DNA from: Sphingobacterium endophyticum
Lineage (GTDB): Bacteria; Bacteroidota; Bacteroidia; Sphingobacteriales; Sphingobacteriaceae
Assembly: GCF_009733535.1 (NCBI RefSeq)
Contig: NZ_SMMI01000016.1
Location: 36,355-100,354, forward strand
Length of the DNA stretch: 64,000 nt
Direction of reading: 5' to 3'
The position numbers were made by a program, and so were the translations under genes. Of the stretch, positions 1 to 8,039 are shown one piece after another (positions within the stretch are counted from its first letter, which is position 1; the number at the start of each line of letters is the position of its first letter). The notes under the pieces were generated by a model. It saw nothing but the letters and a program-made list of their open reading frames with translations, was not told where the DNA came from and did no database searches.

Positions 1-1369
1 TAACTTGTTGTCTCAGATTTAATAATAATAACTTATAATCCGCTAAACTAATTGTTCCATTATAGATTCTTTCAATAATTGGAGTATTCCGTAATGAAAG
101 TTCAAAATCTACCCATATTTGCGTTAGGTCTCTAACCAACTTTTCCTGGATTGGCTTATGGTCAATATGTATTTCAGGGGCCAATATTTCATCTTGTTTT
201 GATATCAATGGAACTTTAATTTCTTCACTTGAACCAATCACTTTCAATTTCATAAATGTAGTAATAAACCTTCCGCTTTCAGGAACCATACATATTATTT
301 CCTGATTGGGTTTCAATTGCTTACTATATAACAATTCCTCCAACATAATATAAATTGATGCTGAACCCGTATTCCCTTTATTATGTAAATTTGTAAACCA
401 TTTATCTTCTGAAATCGTCAAGCCTCCTTTTTGCAGTAAATCTACAATTGGTTGTTTGAAATATTCAGATGAATAATGGCAGACCAACCAATCCATACTT
501 TTTGGATTGATCTTTCCAGCATCAATCAATTTGAACAAATGTTGAACCCCAAGGTTCACAGTATGGTTTACTAATTTAATATCTTGTTTTAAATTAATGG
601 CTGAATCAGCATCTGCACTTGAAAAATCCTCATAATCAAGCCAATATTTTTCTATTGAACCATCCCTTTTTTTATTTGTTCCAGCATACATGCATACATC
701 AAAGCTATTCGCATATGATTTTACATCTATCCATTCGATTTCAAGGCTTAATCCATTTTGATTAGGTTTATTAGAAATATAGATAGCTCCTGCTCCATCT
801 GATAACATCCATCTTAGAAAGTCAGTATCCAGAGGTAAACCTTTCTCCTGAATTTTAGGTTGCTTCGCAAACCTTGAAGCTTTAAACATTCGACTAGGCA
901 TATCCGACGCACAAGCGATTGCATTTTGATTTTCATTTGACTGAACATGTAAAAACGCACTCTTAAGTGCCATAATTCCAGATGCACATACACTTTGGTG
1001 CGACACTAAATTACATATTGGCAGATCAGATTCAGCATGGACCATACTAGCAAATCCAGGTACAGGTAAATCTCCCTGAGTCGTTCCTGCAGCTAATAAT
1101 TCAATTTCATCAGGATTTACTTTAGCTTTTATCAAGCAGTCCTGAATCGCTTTACTGGCCATCCCTGAAACAGAATCAGTGGAATTTTGGGCCTTGTCCA
1201 AAGCATAATACCTAGTAAGAATACCATTCTGCTTCAGCATGCGCTCTTTGGTACGAGAAGGCTTTCCAGCAATTTCACCTAAATATTCTTCCATTTCATC
1301 ATTCGTAACCGGAGAATTAGGAAGGTGCTTCCCAATGGAATTTATATATACTTTATTGAATTCTTTCAT
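1..1369 (-). CDS. StlD/DarB-type beta-ketoacyl synthase III, C-terminus cut by window
   Basis: Partial gene: 456 residues from the ATG to the window edge. The first ~370 residues have the thiolase fold of KAS III enzymes, with the catalytic triad visible: Cys128 in SVCASG, His298 in CHYSSEYF and Asn333 in KGNTGSAS. The CHYSS form of the histidine motif is what I know from StlD/DarB ketosynthases, which condense beta-ketoacyl chains in dialkylresorcinol and related lipid synthesis. After about residue 375 there is an extra segment, including RIYNGTISLADYKLLLL, that resembles the first helices of heme-oxygenase-like iron redox proteins; it continues beyond the window. The start codon follows the stop of the upstream hydroxylase directly (TAAATG), so the two are translated together. 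The family call is solid; exact product and the identity of the C-terminal domain are inferred. Confidence 0.8.
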   Translation of the reverse strand, partial: MKEFNKVYINSIGKHLPNSPVTNDEMEEYLGEIAGKPSRTKERMLKQNGILTRYYALDKAQNSTDSVSGMASKAIQDCLIKAKVNPDEIELLAAGTTQGDLPVPGFASMVHAESDLPICNLVSHQSVCASGIMALKSAFLHVQSNENQNAIACASDMPSRMFKASRFAKQPKIQEKGLPLDTDFLRWMLSDGAGAIYISNKPNQNGLSLEIEWIDVKSYANSFDVCMYAGTNKKRDGSIEKYWLDYEDFSSADADSAINLKQDIKLVNHTVNLGVQHLFKLIDAGKINPKSMDWLVCHYSSEYFKQPIVDLLQKGGLTISEDKWFTNLHNKGNTGSASIYIMLEELLYSKQLKPNQEIICMVPESGRFITTFMKLKVIGSSEEIKVPLISKQDEILAPEIHIDHKPIQEKLVRDLTQIWVDFELSLRNTPIIERIYNGTISLADYKLLLLNLRQQV

Positions 1370-2113
1370 TTAATTCTTATTATCAGAAACTTGTGTTTTA
1401 AAAATCCTATCAAAAATATTAAGCATAAATCCGAAATTTCCGGTACTCCATTTATGGTGCATGCTATGCCTAAAAATATATTTCCTAAAAGAACTATTTG
1501 CTCGAGCTATCGGTACTTCATGATTACAATGTCCAAGTAAATTGATAACTAAACTCATAATCGGAAGACTTAATAATGAATATACTTGAAAAGCATGAAT
1601 AAAGAGTGGAAAAAAAATAACAGTACCTAATAAAAATGCCTCAATCCAATGAAAACTAAATATAGAATAGGATGTAGGTTCCTTGGACCAATGATGAACC
1701 TTATGAACATTTTTAAAAAACCATCTCCTGTGCAATAACCAATGCATACAATAAAAATGAAGTTCATTCCATAAAAAAAGAATTGGAATCTCCCATAAGC
1801 AATTCCATGGATTGTCAAATCCAATTTTAAACACTCCTATGGAAAAAAGATATTGAAACAATATTGCTTGGATAGAAAAAACAAAAATCGATAACAAAGA
1901 ATTCTTGATCTCTTGATTCGTTTGTCCAGGTTTTTTAGCAAAAACAATTTGTCGAATTCTCGATTTTTTAAGTTTTAAATGGATAACCTTCTCAGTAACG
2001 AAGGTTCCTAAGAAATAAAGAATGCTAAAAAAAAGAAAGAAGAATACACTGGTATAATACCATTTTGAAAGCATAAAATTGAAAATATATTCAACATATT
2101 CGTTCATAAGCAT
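1370..2113 (-). CDS. Membrane fatty acid hydroxylase / sterol desaturase family protein
   Basis: 247 residues, with hydrophobic segments near residues 15-40, 80-105 and 150-190 expected to cross the inner membrane. The histidine clusters of the fatty acid hydroxylase superfamily are present in order: HWLLH, HKVHH, HCNHE and HSMHH. These bind a non-heme di-iron centre that hydroxylates or desaturates lipid chains. The gene is directly followed, with no gap, by the ketosynthase, so it probably modifies the acyl chain built or used by that enzyme. The exact lipid substrate cannot be read from sequence. Confidence 0.85.
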   Translation of the reverse strand: MLMNEYVEYIFNFMLSKWYYTSVFFFLFFSILYFLGTFVTEKVIHLKLKKSRIRQIVFAKKPGQTNQEIKNSLLSIFVFSIQAILFQYLFSIGVFKIGFDNPWNCLWEIPILFLWNELHFYCMHWLLHRRWFFKNVHKVHHWSKEPTSYSIFSFHWIEAFLLGTVIFFPLFIHAFQVYSLLSLPIMSLVINLLGHCNHEVPIARANSSFRKYIFRHSMHHKWSTGNFGFMLNIFDRIFKTQVSDNKN

Positions 2114-2235
2114 TACGGTTTTTTGCTTTCAAAAAATAATATTTTCAATACCATTCAATAGATTGATGTTTACTATAAAACTAAACAATTAGAAGCAAAT
2201 AATTTAAAAGCACTATAATAATCTAATAAAAAGTC

Positions 2236-2270
2236 AAAAAAAAGGAGAGTAAACCAATTCACTCTCCTTT
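2236..2270 (-). terminator. Rho-independent terminator after msrA
   Basis: A perfect 10-bp stem (2241-2250 with 2261-2270, core GGAGAGT/ACTCTCC) with a 10-base loop. On the minus strand it is followed by a run of U opposite the A-run at 2236-2243. It lies 20 bases past the msrA stop codon. Confidence 0.85.
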
Positions 2271-2289
2271 ATATTTTGCTGAATAATAT

Positions 2290-2937
2290 TTACTTAGCTG
2301 GATTTGCTTTCTTTGCAATCTCAAATAAGCCAGGACCGATATGACAATATCCACCTGGGTTTTTATCTAAATAATCTTGATGATAAGTTTCTGCATCAAA
2401 AAAATTTTTTAAAGGTTCATTTTCAACAACTACTGGAGAATTAATACTCAAAGACAATTCATGTAATTTTTGAGTAACTAAAGGTGCATCTTGATTATCA
2501 GTGTAATAGATACCCGTGCGGTACTGAGTACCACGGTCATTTCCTTGTTTATTTAAACTTGTAGGATCAATTGATTGAATATAAAGATCTATTAAAAGAC
2601 TTAAATCGATTACTTCTGGATCATAAATAACCTTAACTGTTTCTGTTGCACCTGTATTACCGGTACAAACCTCTTCATAGGTAGGATTCTCTTTCGTTGC
2701 ATTAGCATAACCTACCTCGGTACCTACCACGCCCCTAACAAGTTTAAAAAAATGCTCAGTTCCCCAAAAACATCCGCCTGCAAAATATATTTCCTTCTCT
2801 TTTCCTGTAGTATTCATTGTTTTCCCTATTTCTTTTGATTCTGTTTCTTTATTCTTTTGAAATGAAAATCCCATACTAAGGATAATTATCCCGGTGAGGA
2901 TTACCGTTCCTATAATTATTACATTTTTCATATTCAA
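2290..2937 (-). CDS. msrA: Peptide-methionine (S)-S-oxide reductase MsrA, exported
   Basis: 215 residues. It reduces methionine-(S)-sulfoxide in oxidised proteins. The catalytic Cys56 lies in GCFWG, and the conserved EVGYANA, YDP and GNDRGTQYRTGIY segments follow. Residues 5-25 form a hydrophobic signal anchor, so the catalytic domain should be outside the cytoplasm, repairing envelope proteins. No MsrB domain is fused. It is transcribed alone and has its own terminator downstream. Confidence 0.95.
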   Translation of the reverse strand: MNMKNVIIIGTVILTGIIILSMGFSFQKNKETESKEIGKTMNTTGKEKEIYFAGGCFWGTEHFFKLVRGVVGTEVGYANATKENPTYEEVCTGNTGATETVKVIYDPEVIDLSLLIDLYIQSIDPTSLNKQGNDRGTQYRTGIYYTDNQDAPLVTQKLHELSLSINSPVVVENEPLKNFFDAETYHQDYLDKNPGGYCHIGPGLFEIAKKANPAK

Positions 2938-3066
2938 CTTTTTATAATAAGTATAAAGTTAAGAAATTTGAAAGTTAACATTTTATATAAACCTCTTATT
3001 TGATATTAAATTGACTTAAATACGAAAAGCATATTCTTCAAGTACATAATCATTCATGGATGTTAA

Positions 3067-4527
3067 TTATTTTAGAATTGTATAATATTCAGATAAGATA
3101 GCATATTCTGCAGCATAGGTAAACATAAACATCCCTTCTACAAAATTTTCATTGTTATCAGAACTCCAGCCCTTCAAAAGATTCGTTGGTAAGAATCCTT
3201 CATAGTTAAAGTGATCATAGCCATAATCAAGATTTTTTTGATAAGCCTGTAAATAATTAGAAGCATTTTTGTCCAGTTTAAGTAAATCTCTATAACTACG
3301 CATAAGTATTCCATTAAACCAGTTCTTAAAACCATTTGTTTCAAAACTAACATAACTAGGAACTTCCTTATTCAAGGTGCCAAAATATGAAAAACTGTTT
3401 TTCCCTAATCGTTCTGCATCGTCAAAATATTCCTTTTCCTTCGAAACCATATATAATTCTACAGCTCCTGAAATCATAGTCCCTGTATTGTATGAGAAAG
3501 ATTCACCAACAGCTTTTGTTAATTTTGTATTTGATCTATATTTTATACCATTTATTAAATCATATTTAATACTACAATCTGGCGAACATCCTCCTAGCAT
3601 ATCTGAATAAATACCCTCTTGATTTAGCAAATTCCTTTTCTGCCAATCATAAATTGACTTTGCAAATCCTAAATAATACTTTTCTTTATTTACCAATTTT
3701 GAACGACGAGATTTTAAATCCTGTCTATCTATAAACCTATGTTCTATTTCATCCCTTTTGCCTTTATAAATCTCTGAAAGCCAAACCAATGGCGTGATCA
3801 TTGGAGAATTGCTACAAGCATGTTTTGTTGTATATCCAGGTCCCCAAGGAATCCCACCGTTTTCATTTCCATTTCCATCTAAGGTCGTATCCCAACCATC
3901 TAATATATATGATGTCAAGTATTCAGCCTTTTCTAAATATTCTTTCTTACCAGTAATTTTATAAGAGTCTAATAATTCACGAACAAGCCACATTTGATCA
4001 TCATAAACATTTAACACCCCAGTAACATTTGCCATTCCCTTTTCTCCAACTCGATCCACAGCATAAACCGACCACATTTTAGTTTGAGTATAAGAAGTCA
4101 ACTCAAACGTGCCTAAATAATAGTCTAGATTATTATAAAATTTTTCTAAAATCTTTGTGTATTTCAAATAATCCTTTTTTAAGGACGCCGAATTTGATTT
4201 TTTCATATTGACTTGCAATGCATGCAGTACAGAGTTTACCGCTTCAATTCCAGAAGTATACATCCATACACTTGCCTTTTCATCTGATTTTTGATTGGTA
4301 AATGGATTGTAGTACCTACGCATTTCAAATGTTTCAGGGTCAAAAAAATGCAAAATGCTTAGATCGATTAAAGCCATTGATCGCCTTAAATTTGATTCTG
4401 ACAAAGCTGCGCTTTCTGGAAAAGAATCGTGCCTACGTTCAAAACCAAACAAATTATTTGACGTACATTGAATGACCATAATTAATAGAATCAGAAAGAA
4501 TAATAGGAAAGGATTTTTAGATTGCAT
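3067..4527 (-). CDS. Glycoside hydrolase family 76 lipoprotein
   Basis: 486 residues. The family contains alpha-1,6-mannanases, which cut mannan backbones. A hydrophobic N-terminus ends in VIQC with Cys21 as likely lipidation site, so the enzyme is probably a surface or periplasmic lipoprotein. The paired aspartates typical of GH76 are in VYDDQMW (Asp176, Asp177), and the repeated helical segments (GGIPWGPGYTTKHACSNSP, SYNTGTMISGAVELY) fit an (alpha/alpha)6 barrel. No SusCD pair or other mannan enzyme is adjacent. Family call is firm; the substrate is inferred from the family. Confidence 0.85.
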   Translation of the reverse strand: MQSKNPFLLFFLILLIMVIQCTSNNLFGFERRHDSFPESAALSESNLRRSMALIDLSILHFFDPETFEMRRYYNPFTNQKSDEKASVWMYTSGIEAVNSVLHALQVNMKKSNSASLKKDYLKYTKILEKFYNNLDYYLGTFELTSYTQTKMWSVYAVDRVGEKGMANVTGVLNVYDDQMWLVRELLDSYKITGKKEYLEKAEYLTSYILDGWDTTLDGNGNENGGIPWGPGYTTKHACSNSPMITPLVWLSEIYKGKRDEIEHRFIDRQDLKSRRSKLVNKEKYYLGFAKSIYDWQKRNLLNQEGIYSDMLGGCSPDCSIKYDLINGIKYRSNTKLTKAVGESFSYNTGTMISGAVELYMVSKEKEYFDDAERLGKNSFSYFGTLNKEVPSYVSFETNGFKNWFNGILMRSYRDLLKLDKNASNYLQAYQKNLDYGYDHFNYEGFLPTNLLKGWSSDNNENFVEGMFMFTYAAEYAILSEYYTILK

Positions 4528-4643
4528 AATTACTTATTAATATAGACTTATAACCTAGAAATATTTTTAAATTCTTAAGTCTAATGAATAAGCAATATAA
4601 AGATTAAAAAGGTTTTAGCATTTACTCAAATCTAAAATGTTTG

Positions 4644-5270
4644 TTACCAAATGACATATTTTGCACCTATCTTAATTCCAGCTGACAGAATGCGATCAGG
4701 GTAATTTCCTGATTCAAATGGAATCAAAGAATATGCTTTTAGGCCAGGTTCTAATTGCAACGAAAATGAAGATGAAATATCCCAATCAAAGCCAATCCCA
4801 AATTGCAATCCAAGACCGTTTTGTTTATCCATAATTTGCTGTTTCTTTGATAAGTCAAAGTGAACCATGGGACCCAAATTAGCATAAAAAAATCTCCCCA
4901 AATGGAAGCCAGCCAAAACAGGAACCTCAAATATTTTTAATGAAAGAGTATCTTTTGAAGGTTTATTGGGAGGATTTGGTGCCCCCTCTGAAATTATTTG
5001 CTGTCTGGAATAACCAACAGCCGAAGTGATAAAAAATCTTTGATTAATTGGATAGTCCAAAGAAAGCATTCCTGAAAAAAACTTACTACTTGTCAAACTC
5101 CCTGCTCCATCTAGACGCTCATAAGGGCCAACTGAATTGGCCGCTAGTGGTATAACTGAAACACCTATTCTTACTTTCTCAAATTTACGCTCTTGAGATT
5201 TTAAATTACCAGGAAATAAAAATAACCCTAAAATTAGAAATAAAAGAAATTGGCTTGTATTCGTTTTCAT
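4644..5270 (-). CDS. Outer-membrane beta-barrel protein, PorT-like
   Basis: 208 residues from the ATG at 5270, chosen because it gives a normal signal peptide (MKTNTSQFLLFLILGLFLF... cut near NLKSQ); the frame is open further upstream to 5351, but that adds a second hydrophobic stretch with a cysteine pair and looks like leader. After the signal, alternating-polarity strands (FFYANLGPMVHFDL, GLGLQFGIGFDWDI, FSLQLEPGLKAYSL, AGIKIGAKYVIW) fit an eight-stranded barrel of the kind found in many Bacteroidota. It has no specific functional motif and stands alone. Confidence 0.7.
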   Translation of the reverse strand: MKTNTSQFLLFLILGLFLFPGNLKSQERKFEKVRIGVSVIPLAANSVGPYERLDGAGSLTSSKFFSGMLSLDYPINQRFFITSAVGYSRQQIISEGAPNPPNKPSKDTLSLKIFEVPVLAGFHLGRFFYANLGPMVHFDLSKKQQIMDKQNGLGLQFGIGFDWDISSSFSLQLEPGLKAYSLIPFESGNYPDRILSAGIKIGAKYVIW

Positions 5271-5381
5271 TTTGAATTGGTTAATCATGTTCATAATATA
5301 CGCAAGGCGGCAAAAAAATGCTACAATTATGAAAGAACATTTTTTTTTCAATTAAAATTTATTCCTCAGAACCATGTAAAT

Positions 5382-5410
5382 AAAAAAGGAAGGTGATCAA
5401 GCTTCCTTTT
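5382..5410 (-). terminator. Terminator-like hairpin
   Basis: A 9-bp stem AAAAGGAAG/CTTCCTTTT (5384-5392 with 5402-5410) with a 9-base loop. The A-run at 5382-5387 gives a U-run on the minus strand. It sits 9 bases past the stop of the small open frame at 5419-5571. Confidence 0.65.
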
Positions 5411-5418
5411 CTAAACTA

Positions 5419-5571
5419 CTATTTCTTAGGTCTTGGCGGTCGAACATGACCGTTATCTCCGATTTCACCATCATCAACAGATTGTACAATCACGATATCT
5501 GGGTTAGTTGGTTCAATGGGCAATGTAGGATTGCCCGAATTCAATAGATACGAAAAAATAATGTACCACAT
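5419..5571 (-). CDS. Possible 50-residue peptide with Pro/Arg-rich tail
   Basis: An ATG-started frame of 50 residues that ends in GHVRPPRPKK and has a terminator right after it. The first ~12 residues are hydrophobic (WYIIFSYLL), the rest is acidic and then proline-rich. I do not recognise it. It may be a real small gene or the tail of a decayed longer one: another minus-strand frame overlaps it upstream (5513-5758) and a single shift would join them. The terminator is the main support. Confidence 0.3.
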   Translation of the reverse strand: MWYIIFSYLLNSGNPTLPIEPTNPDIVIVQSVDDGEIGDNGHVRPPRPKK

Positions 5572-5933
5572 TTCTCAAAAAATTAAAATGTAAAAGCCTG
5601 CTAGGTCCGCACACTCCATGTGTGGGATTGCTAGAATTATTTTCCAGAAGGCCTTCTGAATTTTTTGGAATTGAGGTCCATGAATTCCCCAATTTTGAAA
5701 TCTTTTTGTATCTTTCCTCGAAAGTACAAACAGTATTAACCGCTGATTTCAAAAGCAAACTTAAAGCAACTAAAACAGCTTATAATCAACCATTTCCGGC
5801 ATTTCCGTTAATTCCATTGGAATTCCGGAAATTCCATGCATTTGGAGGTATTATGATTTTTGTAGAATAGAAAATTGAATTATTATCTACGGAAATCGAT
5901 GAAAAAATTGGGGAGGAAAATTATTTTATAAGA
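5572..5933. other. Intergenic stretch without a recognised gene
   Basis: About 360 bases with short open frames on both strands that match nothing I know. Around 5795-5845 the bases TTCC/GGAA recur in clustered, slightly off-centre palindromes (for example TGGAATTCCGGAAATTCCA at about 5818-5836). No RNA gene or clear promoter is visible. Confidence 0.4.
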
Positions 5934-6854
5934 ATGTCAGCATTCAATAAATTTAAAGAAGAAGTATTAAATTCTTACAGGAAGAAGCTTAGTAACAATG
6001 AATTACATGATAAGTTAGCTAATCCAACACCTGCTAATATTAGAGACTATTCCTTATTTCTTATAAATGGGGAGTTATCTGCCGATGACAAAAAAACAAT
6101 CAGAGATTTTTATGCATCCAAAGACGATCTTGCAGATTTAGAAAAAACAATATCCGGGATTGATATTGATAAATTAAAACCCATAAAATATTTTATTAAT
6201 GGGAAGACTACTAATCCAGATGAAACAATTGTTAAACTTTTGGCTGTATTAATTGATTTTCATCCAAGACCTTTTCGTCTCGATGATTGGTTAGAAATCG
6301 AAGAAGATCATAAACAAAAAATAAAAACTTTCAATAAAATTCCTTTTGGAGAAACTATTCAACCTGCTCATTCTTCCGAAATAGAAGCTTCAAGTCATGT
6401 ACATCCTTCAGCAAATAATAATAGCAAAACAAAAACTCGATTCAATATTCCAACTATTTTGGTAATCGGATCCTTTGCACTATTGCTAGGAAGTATTGGC
6501 TACATAAATCTAAAAGAAAAAAAAGAATGTATGGTTTGGTTTAAAGATCGATATATCAGTGTAGACTGTATGGATAATACCTTGAGAAATAATCAGGTTA
6601 TCCCAATGGACAAAAGTAAGTTTGAGAATTTTAGAAAGATAACACGTTTAGATACACTAACTTTAAAAGATGTCAATAAAATCTGGTACTCAAAAGTGAA
6701 TAACGAAGTTGAATTTTTTACCAGTTCTGGAATTCACCCCGAACACAGTGAAAGAGGATTAAAATTAGCAACCTCTCATATCATTCAAAAATATGCTATA
6801 GGTGATATTCAAGAAGAAGATCAAGACCTTAACAATACAGAAATGCCCGAATAA
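5934..6854 (+). CDS. Unknown single-span membrane protein
   Basis: 306 residues. Residues 1-170 are hydrophilic and partly helical (FKEEVLNSYRKKLSNNELHD and on), residues 172-192 are one transmembrane helix, and residues 193-306 form a small domain with two cysteines (KKECMVWF, SVDCMD). The N-terminal half, with repeated lengths such as YSLFLINGELSADDKKTI and KPIKYFINGKTTNPDETI, looks like two copies of a short helical unit. There is no export signal, so the N-terminal part is probably cytoplasmic and the C-terminal part periplasmic. I do not recognise the family. The gene's terminator overlaps its stop codon. Confidence 0.75.
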   Translation: MSAFNKFKEEVLNSYRKKLSNNELHDKLANPTPANIRDYSLFLINGELSADDKKTIRDFYASKDDLADLEKTISGIDIDKLKPIKYFINGKTTNPDETIVKLLAVLIDFHPRPFRLDDWLEIEEDHKQKIKTFNKIPFGETIQPAHSSEIEASSHVHPSANNNSKTKTRFNIPTILVIGSFALLLGSIGYINLKEKKECMVWFKDRYISVDCMDNTLRNNQVIPMDKSKFENFRKITRLDTLTLKDVNKIWYSKVNNEVEFFTSSGIHPEHSERGLKLATSHIIQKYAIGDIQEEDQDLNNTEMPE

Positions 6855-6866
6855 AATCGGGCATTT
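6841..6866 (+). terminator. Terminator overlapping the stop codon
   Basis: Stem AAATGCCCGA/TCGGGCATTT (6841-6850 with 6857-6866) with the TAA stop at 6852-6854 in the loop. Only a short T-run follows on the plus strand, but the A-rich 5' arm could also serve the opposite strand. Confidence 0.75.
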
Positions 6867-6898
6867 TATATGATTAAATTCTTTAATCAAATCCTAAA

Positions 6899-7963
6899 TT
6901 AGACAATAGTAACTTCATTCATTAGATATACATCTTGAATAGCATTTAACAGTTCGACACCATCTTTCATTGATTTCTGAAATGCTTTTCTACCACTAAT
7001 TAAACCTGTTCCTCCTGCCCTTTTATTGATTACAGCAGTCGTTACTGCATCTTTTAAATCATTCTTTCCCGATGCTCCCCCTGAATTAATTAAGCCAGCT
7101 CGTCCAGAAAAACAATTCAATACCTGATATCTACAAAGATCAATTGGATGTTCTGATGCAAGTTCCGAATACATCCTTTCATCTAATTTTCCGTAGCTAC
7201 TATTCCCTAGATTTAAAGCCTTATAACCGCCATTTCGCTCCGGTAATTTTTGTTTAATGATATCTGCTTCAATCGTAACTCCTAAATGATTAGCCTGACC
7301 TGTCAGATCTGCAGCTAGATGATAATCAACTTTTTCTTTGACAAAAGCATCATTCCTTAAATAACACCATAAAATTGTAGCCATACCTAAGGAATGTGCT
7401 TCCTGAAATGCTTTGCTCACTTCAATGATTTGCCTGCCAGATTCGGATGAACCAAAATAAATCGTTGCTCCAACTGCTGCTGCTCCCATATTCCACGCTT
7501 CTCGAACTGTACCGTATAAAATTTGATCACTTTTATTTGGATAAGTGAGTAATTCATTGTGGTTAAATTTAACAATCAATGGGATTTTATGTGCATACTT
7601 TCTAGAGACTGCTCCTAATACCCCAAAGGTAGATGCTACAGCATTACAGCCTCCTTCAATTGCCAATTTTACAATATTCTCCGGATCAAAATAAATTGGA
7701 TTTGCCGCAAATGAAGCACCTGCACTATGCTCAATCCCTTGATCAACAGGCAAAATAGATAGGTAACCCGAACCCTTTAATCTGCCAGTTCCAAATAAAC
7801 TACCAATACTTCTCAATACCTGCGGGTTTCGATCTGATATGCCATATATTTCATCAATAAAATTTGGGGATGGGATATGTAACAAATCTTTTGAAACAGT
7901 TTCCGATTTAAATTTTAATAAATCTTCACTCCCCAATAAACTCACTAATTGATCTACTTTCAT
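6899..7963 (-). CDS. fbaB: Class I fructose-bisphosphate aldolase, DhnA/FbaB type
   Basis: 354 residues. It cleaves fructose 1,6-bisphosphate into dihydroxyacetone phosphate and glyceraldehyde 3-phosphate through a lysine Schiff base, or runs in reverse in gluconeogenesis. Family segments seen: GSGYLSILPVDQGIEHSAG near the N-terminus, PLIVKFNHNELL, the GAAAVGATIYFGS strand, and the phosphate-binding end LINSGGASGKND and AGGTGLISGRKAFQ. Length matches the DhnA-type enzymes, not class II metalloaldolases. Transcribed alone in the cytoplasm. Confidence 0.9.
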   Translation of the reverse strand: MKVDQLVSLLGSEDLLKFKSETVSKDLLHIPSPNFIDEIYGISDRNPQVLRSIGSLFGTGRLKGSGYLSILPVDQGIEHSAGASFAANPIYFDPENIVKLAIEGGCNAVASTFGVLGAVSRKYAHKIPLIVKFNHNELLTYPNKSDQILYGTVREAWNMGAAAVGATIYFGSSESGRQIIEVSKAFQEAHSLGMATILWCYLRNDAFVKEKVDYHLAADLTGQANHLGVTIEADIIKQKLPERNGGYKALNLGNSSYGKLDERMYSELASEHPIDLCRYQVLNCFSGRAGLINSGGASGKNDLKDAVTTAVINKRAGGTGLISGRKAFQKSMKDGVELLNAIQDVYLMNEVTIV

Positions 7964-8039
7964 TTTAGTTGAAATTATTTGAATAGAACTCTATTTTCAT
8001 AATTATCAACAGTATCAAACTTTAAATGTTTTAATCTAT

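Noticed and set aside
1325..1540. Plus-strand frame over the ketosynthase/hydroxylase junction
   Set aside because: It lies opposite two well-supported genes and has no protein-family features.
5622..5870. 82-residue plus-strand frame in the gap before the one-span protein
   Set aside because: No recognised motif, no promoter or terminator, and a minus-strand frame of similar quality overlaps it.
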